Below are positions 49,725 through 57,235 of a stretch of 64,000 nucleotides of DNA, piece after piece. Position 1 is the first letter of the stretch. Each line of letters begins with the position of its first letter. Made by a program: the position numbers and the translations under genes. The DNA is taken from the NCBI GenBank assembly GCA_934631005.1, contig CAKTXA010000004.1:1-64000 (forward strand). The letters run 5' to 3'. Below the pieces are notes generated by a model that was given only the letters and a program-made list of their open reading frames with translations, was not told the DNA's origin and searched no databases. The DNA comes from an uncultured Oscillospiraceae bacterium. Lineage in GTDB: Bacteria; Bacillota; Clostridia; Oscillospirales; Oscillospiraceae.

Positions 49725-51926
49725 ATGAGTTTTTCAGCAACACGCTCGTTCGGCGACGGCGGCGTGATCATTACCGTGAACATGGACACGACGAAAGCCA
49801 GCAAGGAGCTGAACCGGCTGGAACAGAAGATCCTGCGCTTACAGGAAAAGCTGAGTGTCGGCGGGCATCGGAAAAGCGTGCTCGTGGAGGAGCTGGAACA
49901 GGCAAAGGCGGCACTTGCGCAGATCTCGCAGGAGCAAAACGGCAAAACAGTGATCACGCCGGGAAAGTACGAAGAGTTCCAGCAGCTTCAGGAGCAGATC
50001 GCGCAGCTGGAAACGGCGATCGAACGGCAGAACGTCAAGCTCCGGGAGACGCAGATCGAGCTGGACGGCGTTCTGGGCCGCTACGGCGATGTGACGCGCG
50101 AAGCGCAGTTGCTTGCAGATGATGCAGCGATGGCTGACGCCCGCGACCAGGCAAGCGGGCTTGCCGATACGATGACGCAGACGGCGGACGCGGCGCAGGA
50201 AGCCGGGGCAGCGATGTCCGAGAGCTTCGGCGGGGCGGTTGTGCGTGCGCTCCAGAAGGTCTGGAAGTTTGCGCAGAAGGCAGGCAACGCGATTCTGAAT
50301 CTGTTCCGGCAGTCGAACCGCACGAGCAAAGGCGGAATCAAGAACATCCTGATGTACGCGTTCGGCATCCGCAGCCTGTTTGCGCTTGTAAATCGGCTGC
50401 GCACGGCGCTGGTCAACGGCTTTCAAAATCTGGCACAGTTTTCGGACAAGACCAATGCGGCGATCTCGTCGGTGCGCTCGGCGCTGACGCAGCTTAAAAA
50501 CAGCCTTGCGACGGCGTTTGTGCCGATCTTGAGCATCGTTTCGCCGATCCTGACGAAGTTCATCAATCTGCTGTCTGCCGCTGCGGACAGCCTTGCACGT
50601 TTCGTGGCGATGCTGACCGGCAAGACGAGCTATGTGCGCGCAAAACGTGTGCAGGAGGACTATGCGGCGTCTCTGCGCGGCACGGGTGACGCGGCAAAGG
50701 AGGCAACGCGCGAGCTGGCGGGTTTTGACGAGATCAACCGTCTTGCTGCGCAGGACATCGCAGCCGGTGGCGGCGGGACGGCTGTCGGCGATATGTTCGA
50801 GACAGTCAATATCGAGCCGCTGCAATTCAAGTCATGGGGCGAGGCGTTTTCCTCGTTCCTGTCTGACCTGCTCACAAACGGTATGCCGAAGCTCAGAGAG
50901 GGACTTTCCAACGCGGCAGAGCGGATCAACGAGTTCTCCGCAAACCTTTACGCTGCGCTCACCTTTCCGGGTGTGAAGGAGAAGGTCGCGCAGCTGGGCG
51001 TTGAGCTCGCGGAGGCGTTCAACGACTTCGTGAAAGACATCAACTGGGAGACGCTGGGCAAGGCGATCGGGGCGGCGCTTGAGCTTGTGATCACATTCCT
51101 CGTCAATTTCATTTACACGTTCAACTGGCAAAGGCTCGGCGCGAGCATTGCGACGATGCTCAGCAATGCGATCAAACAGATCAAATGGGAAAATGTCGGT
51201 AAGCTGCTGTTTGCGAAATTTAAGATCGTGATCGAACTGCTTGCGGGCTTTATTTCCGGCATGGACGCGGTGGCGCTGGCCAATGCGGCGACCGGTCTGA
51301 TCGTCGGTTTTTTGAATTCGATGCAGGAGACAATCGAAAGCATCAACTGGGACGAGATCACGGATAAGCTGGCGCAGGTCTTTACCAACATGAACTGGAA
51401 AGAAGTCAGCGACGCTTTCTTTGGGGCGCTGGGCGCGGCGCTGTCCGGGCTGGGCGGCTGGCTCGTGAGGCTGTTTGAGAACGCATTCGCAGAAGCGCTC
51501 AAGGTGGTCGGTCTGTACGACTACGACCCCGTAAAGCGAAGAAAAGGCTTCGGCAGCTCCAGCAGCAACCGGGGCGGCTTTGGCGGTGGCGGCAGGTCGA
51601 CGGCACTGTACAGCGCGATGCAGGCTGTACCGATTCCCCGCCTTGCCAGCGGCGCGGTCATCCCGCCGAACCGGGAGTTTATGGCTGTTCTCGGCGACCA
51701 GCGGAGCGGCAATAATATCGAAGCGCCGGAGGCGCTTATCCGCAAAATCACGCGGGAGGAGCTGAACGGCGGGCTGCGTGAGGTCGTTGGCATTTTACAG
51801 ACGCTGGTGGACGTCACGCGAGAGGGCAAGGTCATTCAGGTCAACGAGCGCGAGCTGGGGCGCGTTACGTCGCGTGCGCAGGCAAACGCCATGCGCGCCA
51901 GCGGTCGGGCAGTGCTCGGCTACTGA
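49725..51926 (+). CDS. phage tail tape-measure-like protein
   Basis: A 733-residue protein with long coiled coils (residues 15-115), a central hydrophobic region with several amphipathic or membrane-active helices (about 190-560, for example AFVPILSIVSPILTKFINLL), and a C-terminal part ending in PRLASGAVIPPNREFMAVLGDQ and IEAPEALIRKIT, a motif typical of clostridial tape-measure proteins. In phages this sets tail length. It is the only clear structural protein here, without tail-tube, capsid or portal genes. It could serve a helper phage's tail, or be left from a degraded prophage. Confidence 0.82.
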   Translation: MSFSATRSFGDGGVIITVNMDTTKASKELNRLEQKILRLQEKLSVGGHRKSVLVEELEQAKAALAQISQEQNGKTVITPGKYEEFQQLQEQIAQLETAIERQNVKLRETQIELDGVLGRYGDVTREAQLLADDAAMADARDQASGLADTMTQTADAAQEAGAAMSESFGGAVVRALQKVWKFAQKAGNAILNLFRQSNRTSKGGIKNILMYAFGIRSLFALVNRLRTALVNGFQNLAQFSDKTNAAISSVRSALTQLKNSLATAFVPILSIVSPILTKFINLLSAAADSLARFVAMLTGKTSYVRAKRVQEDYAASLRGTGDAAKEATRELAGFDEINRLAAQDIAAGGGGTAVGDMFETVNIEPLQFKSWGEAFSSFLSDLLTNGMPKLREGLSNAAERINEFSANLYAALTFPGVKEKVAQLGVELAEAFNDFVKDINWETLGKAIGAALELVITFLVNFIYTFNWQRLGASIATMLSNAIKQIKWENVGKLLFAKFKIVIELLAGFISGMDAVALANAATGLIVGFLNSMQETIESINWDEITDKLAQVFTNMNWKEVSDAFFGALGAALSGLGGWLVRLFENAFAEALKVVGLYDYDPVKRRKGFGSSSSNRGGFGGGGRSTALYSAMQAVPIPRLASGAVIPPNREFMAVLGDQRSGNNIEAPEALIRKITREELNGGLREVVGILQTLVDVTREGKVIQVNERELGRVTSRAQANAMRASGRAVLGY

Positions 51927-52054
51927 GCCGCTGCGCGCCTTTGTGCGGCTTGCAGCGTTTGGGACGGCAAGAATCCTCCCTGAAGCATGAACGCCGCGCA
52001 GAGAGCGCCTGACGGCTGTTGCAACGGGCGGGATGCGCTCCGCAGACAAAAAAG

Positions 52055-52096
52055 AATGCAGGTCACGGGAATTTCTTCTCCGCGACCTGCATTTTG
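52055..52096. terminator. bidirectional terminator after the tape-measure gene
   Basis: AATGCAGGTC pairs with GACCTGCATT; the stem is flanked by T-rich on one side (TTTTGAC) and A-rich sequence on the other. It separates convergent operons. Confidence 0.7.
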
Positions 52097-52097
52097 A

Positions 52098-52352
52098 CTA
52101 TTTCCATCGGTACTGAAAGTCTGGCGGCAGGCGGTTGATGTCGCAGCCATCTACCACGCAATCCGGCAGCGGACAGTCAAAGCAGCTTGGACAGTATGGG
52201 CAGCGCGTTTCGCTCAGTACCTTATGCGCCGCTCCGGCGTTCTTGATGAGCGTGGAGACCGTCGATTTGCTTTTCCCCAGCCTTGCGGCGATCTCTGTAA
52301 CGCGATAGCCCTGCCGGTAGAGGATGAGGCATTCAGACTGCTTTTCGGTCAT
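52098..52352 (-). CDS. sigma-like helix-turn-helix/zinc protein
   Basis: An 84-residue protein with an Xre/sigma region-4-like helix-turn-helix (LILYRQGYRVTEIAARLGKSKSTVSTLIK) and a Cys-rich end (CPYCPSCFDCPLPDCVVDGC) that probably binds zinc. It overlaps the end of the next gene in the leftward operon. It may control the leftward genes. Confidence 0.65.
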   Translation of the reverse strand: MTEKQSECLILYRQGYRVTEIAARLGKSKSTVSTLIKNAGAAHKVLSETRCPYCPSCFDCPLPDCVVDGCDINRLPPDFQYRWK

Positions 52353-52695
52353 GGTACTGCATCTTCAATTCGCGCTCATGCGCTTCTTCATCGTCCACGT
52401 TAGCCTTTGCCCGTGCTGCGCTTTCGAGGTACTGTTGTACGCAGGAATCATCGCCGTGTCCGGCGTGCAGGTGATATTCCAACTGCGCGTCTGCGAGCAT
52501 GTCATCGACGATCCACAGGTTATTTCGTATGGTTTGCGCGTCCCTTTTGTCGAGCGCTTTTTGTTCGCGGTCACTCAAAAATGCCTCAATAAGATCATAA
52601 ATCAGTTGCTCGGCCTGGTCGATTTTCAGAAAGGCGCTGTCAAGCGTTGTTTCAATCGCCATGCGCTCTTCTCTTGTCGTTCTGTGAATGTACAT
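52333..52695 (-). CDS. hypothetical helical protein, 120 residues
   Basis: A soluble, acidic, mostly helical protein (LDSAFLKIDQAEQLIYDLIEAFL). It overlaps the helix-turn-helix gene by 20 bp and follows the next upstream gene directly. Unrecognised. Confidence 0.55.
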   Translation of the reverse strand: MYIHRTTREERMAIETTLDSAFLKIDQAEQLIYDLIEAFLSDREQKALDKRDAQTIRNNLWIVDDMLADAQLEYHLHAGHGDDSCVQQYLESAARAKANVDDEEAHERELKMQYHDRKAV

Positions 52696-52696
52696 A

Positions 52697-53014
52697 TCAG
52701 TTTTCCTCCTTCATGCGTTCTTCCACACGGGGAAGAAGCTGCAGCGTATCTGTGACAAGAGAAACGAGCTGCCGGGTTGCGTACAGTGCAGCACCAAGAG
52801 CGTCAAAGTTTTCTTCCATCCATTCACGTGCAGCCTTGTTCAGGTCTCCGGCGGCCTGTTTTGCGTAATCCTCCAGAATTCCCTTGCAGGTGCTGCAATG
52901 GAACATCGGTTCAATGACGTTCTCAAGAAGCCCACAGGCAGAGACGGCATTCAATTCGGCACTGTACAGTTCTGCGCCGATCGGAGCAGGGGCAATAATA
53001 TATCTTTCGTTCAT
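52697..53014 (-). CDS. hypothetical protein, 105 residues
   Basis: The ATG at 53012-53014 (MNERYIIAPAPIG) is preceded by GAGGAGG. Helical with two Cys in HCSTCKG; no known domain. Part of the leftward operon. Confidence 0.55.
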   Translation of the reverse strand: MNERYIIAPAPIGAELYSAELNAVSACGLLENVIEPMFHCSTCKGILEDYAKQAAGDLNKAAREWMEENFDALGAALYATRQLVSLVTDTLQLLPRVEERMKEEN

Positions 53015-53024
53015 AAAATCCTCC

Positions 53025-53378
53025 TCAGTAACACGTTTCATAGTAGCGCAATTCGCGGATGCGCCCGCTGAAAAAGTGGTTGATGTTGTAGTCACAGCGG
53101 CGGTATCTTGTCTGGAAATGCCGGTCGATCATGGGCAGATAGCAGTCCGGGTCAATGTCCGTGCCGCGCTGCGACTTGTCCGCCTCGTCGATATACGGCA
53201 TTTCCGCAATGATGCGCTCGATCTGCCCGGCGCGGATCGGCGGGTGCGCAGCGCCCGTGTACGCCTCGTACTGCTCGAAGTAGTACCGAAATACACCCAG
53301 CACCTCTTCAAGGCTGTACGGGCTGTCCGTGTACACAGAGGCGGTGATGCGGGAAAACCTGTCAAAATCAAAGAACAA
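53025..53378 (-). CDS. hypothetical protein, 117 residues
   Basis: A soluble protein with a Tyr-rich sequence (FRYYFEQYEAYTG; IRELRYYETCY). It ends 10 bp before the next gene's start. Unrecognised; tightly packed in the leftward operon. Confidence 0.5.
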   Translation of the reverse strand: MFFDFDRFSRITASVYTDSPYSLEEVLGVFRYYFEQYEAYTGAAHPPIRAGQIERIIAEMPYIDEADKSQRGTDIDPDCYLPMIDRHFQTRYRRCDYNINHFFSGRIRELRYYETCY

Positions 53379-53434
53379 TTTCGCGCCTCCTCTGGTGAGT
53401 GAGGAGCGGAGCGCGGAAGCAGCTCCGTTCCCTT

Positions 53435-53516
53435 ATACCCTTTTATGTTTAGAGTTTATAGTTTAGGGTTTATAGTTTGTATTCGACTGGTATACCAGTG
53501 GTATACGACTGGTATC
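53435..53516. repeat. AT-rich repeats with iteron-like units
   Basis: This gene-free stretch holds repeats of the type TTTATAGTTT (three near 53453-53479) and three copies of ACTGGTAT-like units with a central GGTATACCAGTGGTATAC palindrome (53490-53516). The layout resembles a replication-origin iteron block or operators. Confidence 0.45.
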
Positions 53517-53787
53517 ACGCCCGCCGCCAACGCTTATTGATGTTCTCTGCATTTCGTTTACAGGCTTCCTGATACTTGGCATTGTTGCGGTCAATATCGG
53601 CGCGCATGATCTGAAAAACCTTCTCAGCCACGCCGTCAAGCCCGCTCGGCAATTGACCGTAGAGGTAATAGTTGACCGTCGCTTTGATTGCCTTTGCCGC
53701 GTCGCTCTCCGGCATCAGTGAGAACATCAGCGCAGCTTCCCGGTAGGTCATGTATCCGGGCGCTTCGTACTGCTTTTCCTGCTCCAT
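53515..53787 (-). CDS. DUF6291-like protein, 90 residues
   Basis: The start is the ATG at 53785-53787 (MEQEKQYEAPGY), with GAGGTG upstream; an earlier ATG lacks a ribosome binding site. The segment AALMFSLMPESDAAKAIKATVNYYLYG and the end RNAENINKRW are typical of DUF6291-type phage proteins found beside replication genes in clostridial elements. Function unknown. Confidence 0.65.
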   Translation of the reverse strand: MEQEKQYEAPGYMTYREAALMFSLMPESDAAKAIKATVNYYLYGQLPSGLDGVAEKVFQIMRADIDRNNAKYQEACKRNAENINKRWRRA

Positions 53788-53795
53788 CTGACACC

Positions 53796-54071
53796 TCACG
53801 CCACGACAAAGCGGCGGCTGGTAGTCGAGCGGGTGAAGCGCTCGGCGAGGTCAGGCATCGCCTTTTTGAACGCTGCACTGTCAAAACGGCAGCTCGTCAC
53901 GCTCTTCCAGGTGATCTTGTAGTCCGTGCCCGTCAGCGTGTCGGCGTCGATGGCGGTCATGTGCGCTTTGATGGCGTCCTGCGCGGCTTCGATCTCGGCG
54001 GCAAGCTCGTCCGCCATGCGGCGCAGTTCGCGCAGTTCGTTGACCTTGCTCTGAATCTCTGTGTTGCTCAT
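53796..54071 (-). CDS. small phage coiled-coil protein, 91 residues
   Basis: The ATG follows GAAAGGGG. A coiled coil (KVNELRELRRMADELAAEIEAA) precedes a small globular part (TDYKITWKSVTSCRFDSAAFKKAM). This arrangement recurs in the first leftward gene of clostridial prophages; its function is not known. It is driven by the leftward promoter at 54346-54374. Confidence 0.6.
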   Translation of the reverse strand: MSNTEIQSKVNELRELRRMADELAAEIEAAQDAIKAHMTAIDADTLTGTDYKITWKSVTSCRFDSAAFKKAMPDLAERFTRSTTSRRFVVA

Positions 54072-54345
54072 GTGAATACCCCTTTCAATTTTCGGCGGGG
54101 CGTGCTATACTGAACACGACCCCTTTCGGTGGTTGCGTCCTGCTTGTGCTTCCTACGGCTGCGGGACGCTTTTCTTTATCCGGGGAACTCCGGCGGCTGG
54201 GGGCTTTCAACTGATCTCGTGAGCCTTGCTGCACTTTGCTGATCCCTCCCAGCTCTTATAGGCGTTCTTGGTTTCCCATTCGGTACTTTCGTCCGCCTTC
54301 TGCCGGTGTCTGAGCTGTTTTCGTTTGTTCCCCTTGACTGGCTAT

Positions 54346-54446
54346 ATTATAAACGAAAACGTTTATAAAGTCAATAGTTTTGTTTAAATGTTTTTGAAAC
54401 AATTTTACGCGCTTACATTGACATCATAAATAATATCGTTTATAAT
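54346..54446. promoter_or_regulatory. divergent repressor-controlled switch
   Basis: Leftward promoter: TTGACT (54369-54374), 17-bp spacer, TATAAT (54346-54351). The operator TTATAAACG-N4-CGTTTATAA (54347-54368) sits within its spacer. Rightward promoter: TTGACA (54418-54423), 17-bp spacer, TATAAT (54441-54446), with a half site CGTTTATAA (54437-54445) over its -10. A repressor binding the palindrome would shut the leftward operon strongly and the rightward one weakly. The 250 bp between 54090 and 54340 is a leader with a GCGTCC/GGACGC hairpin and no gene. Confidence 0.75.
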
Positions 54447-54471
54447 TGAGGCATAGAAGGAGGGTAAAAAG

Positions 54472-54687
54472 ATGGCGACTTCTGAGCAGATCAAAATAAT
54501 GTGCGTCAAGCTGGGGATCAGCGTATCGGAGCTTGCTCGCTGCTACGGGACAAGCCCGCAGGCTTTTTCTCAGAAAATGAAGCGCGAAGGTTTTACTCCG
54601 GCGGAACTAAAAAACGTGGCTGCTGCGGCTGGATGCAAATATGAGAGTTCATTTGTTTTACCAAACGGCGAGCGGGTTACAGAATAA
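54472..54687 (+). CDS. Cro/CI-type helix-turn-helix regulator
   Basis: A 71-residue XRE-like DNA-binding protein (VKLGISVSELARCYGTSPQAFSQKMKREG). GGAGGG precedes the ATG. It is transcribed from the rightward promoter with a half operator on the -10, so it probably controls the switch and itself. Its small size suggests it is Cro-like, without a C-terminal dimerisation domain. Confidence 0.8.
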   Translation: MATSEQIKIMCVKLGISVSELARCYGTSPQAFSQKMKREGFTPAELKNVAAAAGCKYESSFVLPNGERVTE

Positions 54688-54748
54688 GCGAACAAACAGT
54701 AAATACAATCTTAAAGGGTCATAAACAAGTAGTATGGAGGCAGAACAT

Positions 54749-55615
54749 ATGTTTTTTTACTATTTTGACAACGAAGCCGAAAACGAAGAAATGGTGACCT
54801 ACAGTGAACAAACATTTGAATCTATCAAGCATTATACAGATGATGGACAAGAGTTTTGGTATGCAAGAGATTTGCAACGTGTGCTGGAATATACAGAATG
54901 GAGAAACTTCTCGGCCGTAATTGAGAAAGCGAAAATCGCCTGTCAAAACAGCGGGCAGGTCGTGGAGGAATGTTTTGTTGATGTCAACAAAACATCACCA
55001 ATGCCGCACGGCGGGGTAAAACAACTCGACGATATTATGCTTTCTCGATATGCCTGCTATTTGATTGTGCAGAATGGTGATCCCCGCAAGGAAATCATAG
55101 CTCTCGGGCAAACCTATTTTGCGGTGAAGACCCGGCAGCAGGAACTTGTAGAAGATTATGAGCAGCTTTCCGAGGATCAGAAGCGCCTTGCTATTCGCAA
55201 CGAAATGAAACGCCATAACTCTGCCCTTGCTGATGCGGCGCACGGCGCTGGTGTTATTGAGCCTATTGATTATGCAATTTTTCAGAACTATGGTTATATG
55301 GGTCTGTATAACGGGCTAAAAGCTGCCGATATTCGACAGCGCAAAGGGTTGAAAAGTGGGCAGGACATTCTTGACTACATGGGCAGTACGGAACTTGCAG
55401 CAAATCTCTTCCGTGCCACACAGACGGAAGAAAAGTTGCGGAGAGATAATATTCAGGGAAAACGTGCCGCAAATCAGACGCATTATACGGTGGGGCAAAA
55501 GGTCCGCAAGACAATAGAAGAACTCGGTGGAACAATGCCGGAGGATCTTCCGACACCAGAAAAGAGTGTAAAGCAAATAGAAAGTGAACAAAAGAAAGCT
55601 CTCAAGCAAAAATAG
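54749..55615 (+). CDS. dinD: DNA damage-inducible protein D
   Basis: About 288 residues with strong similarity in sequence pattern to DinD: FWYARDLQRVLEYTEWRNF, LSRYACYLIVQNGDPRKEI, GQTYFAVKTRQQEL, IFQNYGYMGLYNGL and GSTELAANLFRATQTEEKL. In E. coli DinD is LexA-controlled and inhibits RecA filament function. I prefer the ATG at 54749 because TATGGAGG is the ribosome binding site; an ATG at 54734 is upstream of it. Its position after the switch suggests it is lysogenic cargo, perhaps to modulate host SOS response or element induction. Confidence 0.9.
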   Translation: MFFYYFDNEAENEEMVTYSEQTFESIKHYTDDGQEFWYARDLQRVLEYTEWRNFSAVIEKAKIACQNSGQVVEECFVDVNKTSPMPHGGVKQLDDIMLSRYACYLIVQNGDPRKEIIALGQTYFAVKTRQQELVEDYEQLSEDQKRLAIRNEMKRHNSALADAAHGAGVIEPIDYAIFQNYGYMGLYNGLKAADIRQRKGLKSGQDILDYMGSTELAANLFRATQTEEKLRRDNIQGKRAANQTHYTVGQKVRKTIEELGGTMPEDLPTPEKSVKQIESEQKKALKQK

Positions 55616-55623
55616 GGCTGGAA

Positions 55624-55728
55624 ATGCTTGTGATGCGAGCTAGCGCCGAAGCGCACGGCGAGAGCACAAACGGGTTTATCAACCGCGCGATCTCAGAGAC
55701 GATGGAGCGGGACAACGAAAAGCGCTGA
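55624..55728 (+). pseudogene. truncated ribbon-helix-helix protein remnant
   Basis: A 34-residue frame (MLVMRASAEAHGESTNGFINR then AISETMERD) is the C-terminal half of an Arc-like ribbon-helix-helix domain, lacking the N-terminal strand and part of the first helix. It begins 8 bp after dinD and has no good ribosome binding site. Probably a decayed antitoxin-like or regulatory gene. From 55729 to 55950 I see no convincing gene. Confidence 0.45.
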
Positions 55729-55955
55729 CAGACGCCATCAGACGCCGAGAGACGTTTCGGAAGTTAAAAAAATTAACGAAATTGCATTGACAAAACGGCG
55801 AAAACTGCATATACTTCAAGTAGGCAGCAACGAGATTGTCTGCCGTGACGTTGAAGCGGCGAGCTGTTTCGGGAAGCAGTTTTCCGTGGAGTCTGACCGA
55901 GGGTTATGTGTTACCTCAACCCGAATAGGCACTTGCCGAAAGAAAACACTTGATT

Positions 55956-55991
55956 TGAGGCTTTGCGTCCGCGCGAAGCCTCCTTTTTTGT
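55956..55991 (+). terminator. intrinsic terminator after the dinD region
   Basis: GAGGCTT pairs with AAGCCTC around GCG-rich sequence and is followed by CTTTTTT. Confidence 0.75.
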
Positions 55992-56007
55992 AAAGAGAGA
56001 ACATGAG

Positions 56008-56574
56008 ATGGATTTATTGCACGAAGCTGCGTCCGCGTGGCAGGAGCTGACCGCCTTTACATACCGGATCACCTATGGAAAGCGCGGCGTTTTACACGCG
56101 ATCACGTTGAAATTTGAGACCAGCGAGTTCTACCACCTGGCAGGCTTTCAGTACATGAACGATATTGTTTTACCGTTTCGGTTTTCACACGCAAAGGCAA
56201 TCGACGCGGTGCTGACTGGGCGAATCATGCAGGCACATATTTCGAAGAGCGAGAACTATGAGGCCATAAAAGAGCGGCTGACAGCGATCACAAGGCTGAG
56301 ACAGGCGCTGGATACATCGTTCAGTGTGTATAAATTCAATCCGGAAGTGTTGCCATTCTATACAAAAATTACAGCCGAGAATCTGATTCTGGCGCAATGC
56401 GAGGACGTTGTATTTCTGTTTACAGATCAATCGAAGGATGGCACGGCGTTCTCAAAGTCGATTTTCCTGAAACGGACAGATCGCGATTTCAGCCGGAATC
56501 AAAAGCCGCTTTCCATCTTAAAGGTCGAACGAAACGGCCAGACGATATATAAGAGCCCAGGCTTCAAAGAATAG
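56008..56574 (+). CDS. PBECR4-like phage nuclease/toxin domain protein
   Basis: A 188-residue protein starting at ATG 56008 (MDLLHEAASAWQELT). The pattern (TYRITYGKRGVLHAITLKF then FYHLAGFQYMNDIVLPFRFS, FEKILSGRI-like helix VLTGRIMQ, later VFLFTDQ) agrees with PBECR4, one of the barnase/EndoU/colicin-like nuclease folds described in phages and conjugative elements. Its activity is likely ribonuclease- or DNase-like, but no catalytic residues can be fixed by eye. It is the last gene before attR, the usual place for cargo, and no antitoxin-like partner is evident. Confidence 0.65.
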   Translation: MDLLHEAASAWQELTAFTYRITYGKRGVLHAITLKFETSEFYHLAGFQYMNDIVLPFRFSHAKAIDAVLTGRIMQAHISKSENYEAIKERLTAITRLRQALDTSFSVYKFNPEVLPFYTKITAENLILAQCEDVVFLFTDQSKDGTAFSKSIFLKRTDRDFSRNQKPLSILKVERNGQTIYKSPGFKE

Positions 56575-56612
56575 GGGCAACAAATGAAACTGTGTCGTTT
56601 ATGGTACCCCCA

Positions 56613-56634
56613 ATTTACCGCACATTTACCGCAC
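56613..56634 (+). other. tandem arm-type integrase sites, right end
   Basis: Two adjacent ATTTACCGCAC copies, identical to those at 42469-42490, lie 118 bp before the right attachment core. Confidence 0.75.
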
Positions 56635-56752
56635 AAGGATATGAAAAACGGTAAAAAAGCGTGAGGGGTTATGAAAAGCAGAATCGCGGAAATCCTTGAA
56701 ATATCAGGGGTTTTCGCATTTTATGAAAAGATATGAAAAGGGAAACTCACCT

Positions 56753-56797
56753 CTACGAACCAGTAGGTCGGGGGTTCGAGTCCCTTCCGGCGTACCA
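56753..56797 (+). other. right attachment site (attR core)
   Basis: A 45-bp copy of the 3' part of tRNA-Arg, identical to 42349-42393. It is not a functional tRNA, since the 5' half is absent. Confidence 0.92.
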
Positions 56798-56801
56798 CGT
56801 C

Positions 56802-57100
56802 GGAGCAAAGTCCGCTTTGCTCCGGCGTCTTTTTATCCTTACGGATGAAAAGACGCCATCCGCACGCTCCCTTGCTCCTCCTCCCAAAATCGTGACCGCT
56901 GACGCTGGGTCACGATTTTGTTTTTTTGTGTAGGGACGGACATTTTTTCGTTAAGCCGGGACTCGAACAGGACGGCGGCGCGCACGCCGCAAAAAACATG
57001 CCGGTGGCATGTTTTTTAGTCCGCGGACTCGTAGTCCCTTCCGGCGTACCAAAATCGGCGATCTTCGTAAGAAGGTCGCCGATTTTACTTATTCACTATT
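56802..57100. other. junction region with stacked terminators and a third partial tRNA 3' end
   Basis: Hairpins with T-tracts occur at 56802-56823 (GGAGCAAAG/CTTTGCTCC), 56885-56925 (AAAATCGTGAC with GTCACGATTTT), 56990-57018 (AAAAAACATGCC/GGCATGTTTTTT) and 57052-57087 (AAATCGGCGA facing TCGCCGATTT). At 57033-57051 the last 19 bases of the tRNA (AGTCCCTTCCGGCGTACCA) occur a third time. No gene is visible; this looks like scar DNA of an earlier insertion. Confidence 0.6.
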
Positions 57101-57130
57101 CACTACTCACTCTTCACGAAATATGGCACA

Positions 57131-57202
57131 GGCTCAGCGATGTTTTTGCAAACATCGGCTGGGCTTTTTATATTTGCAACAGCCCGAAATTCGTAGTAAA
57201 AT
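57131..57202 (+). promoter_or_regulatory. terminator followed by the promoter of the alpha/beta hydrolase gene
   Basis: GCTCAGCGATGTTT pairs with AACATCGGCTGGGC and a T-tract follows (57131-57167). Then TTGCAA (57174-57179), a 17-bp spacer and TAAAAT (57197-57202) lie 34 bp before the gene. Confidence 0.6.
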
Positions 57203-57235
57203 ATCATAAATAGCTTTGAAAAGGAGCGTTGCAGC

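Larger units (their letters stand above)
42349..56797. mobile_element. 14.4-kb integrated phage-satellite-like element in tRNA-Arg
   Basis: Two identical 45-bp direct repeats, 42349-42393 in the tRNA and 56753-56797, delimit the element as left and right attachment sites. The integrase gene is next to the left site and points toward it. The order is integrase, a DUF6076-like gene, then rightward: two small DNA-binding proteins, replication-type protein, sigma-like factor, small-terminase-like protein, small genes and a tape-measure protein; then leftward small genes, a divergent switch, DinD and a PBECR4-like gene. No large terminase, portal, capsid, lysin or primase is visible. Size and content fit a phage-inducible-island-like satellite or a deleted prophage. 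Confidence 0.85.

Noticed and set aside
55787..55993. 68-codon frame between dinD and the PBECR4-like gene
   Set aside because: No ribosome binding site, overlaps a terminator, and the translation looks random.
42317..57051. Several functional tRNA-Arg copies
   Set aside because: Only 42317-42393 has the 5' half; the later copies are attachment-site remnants.
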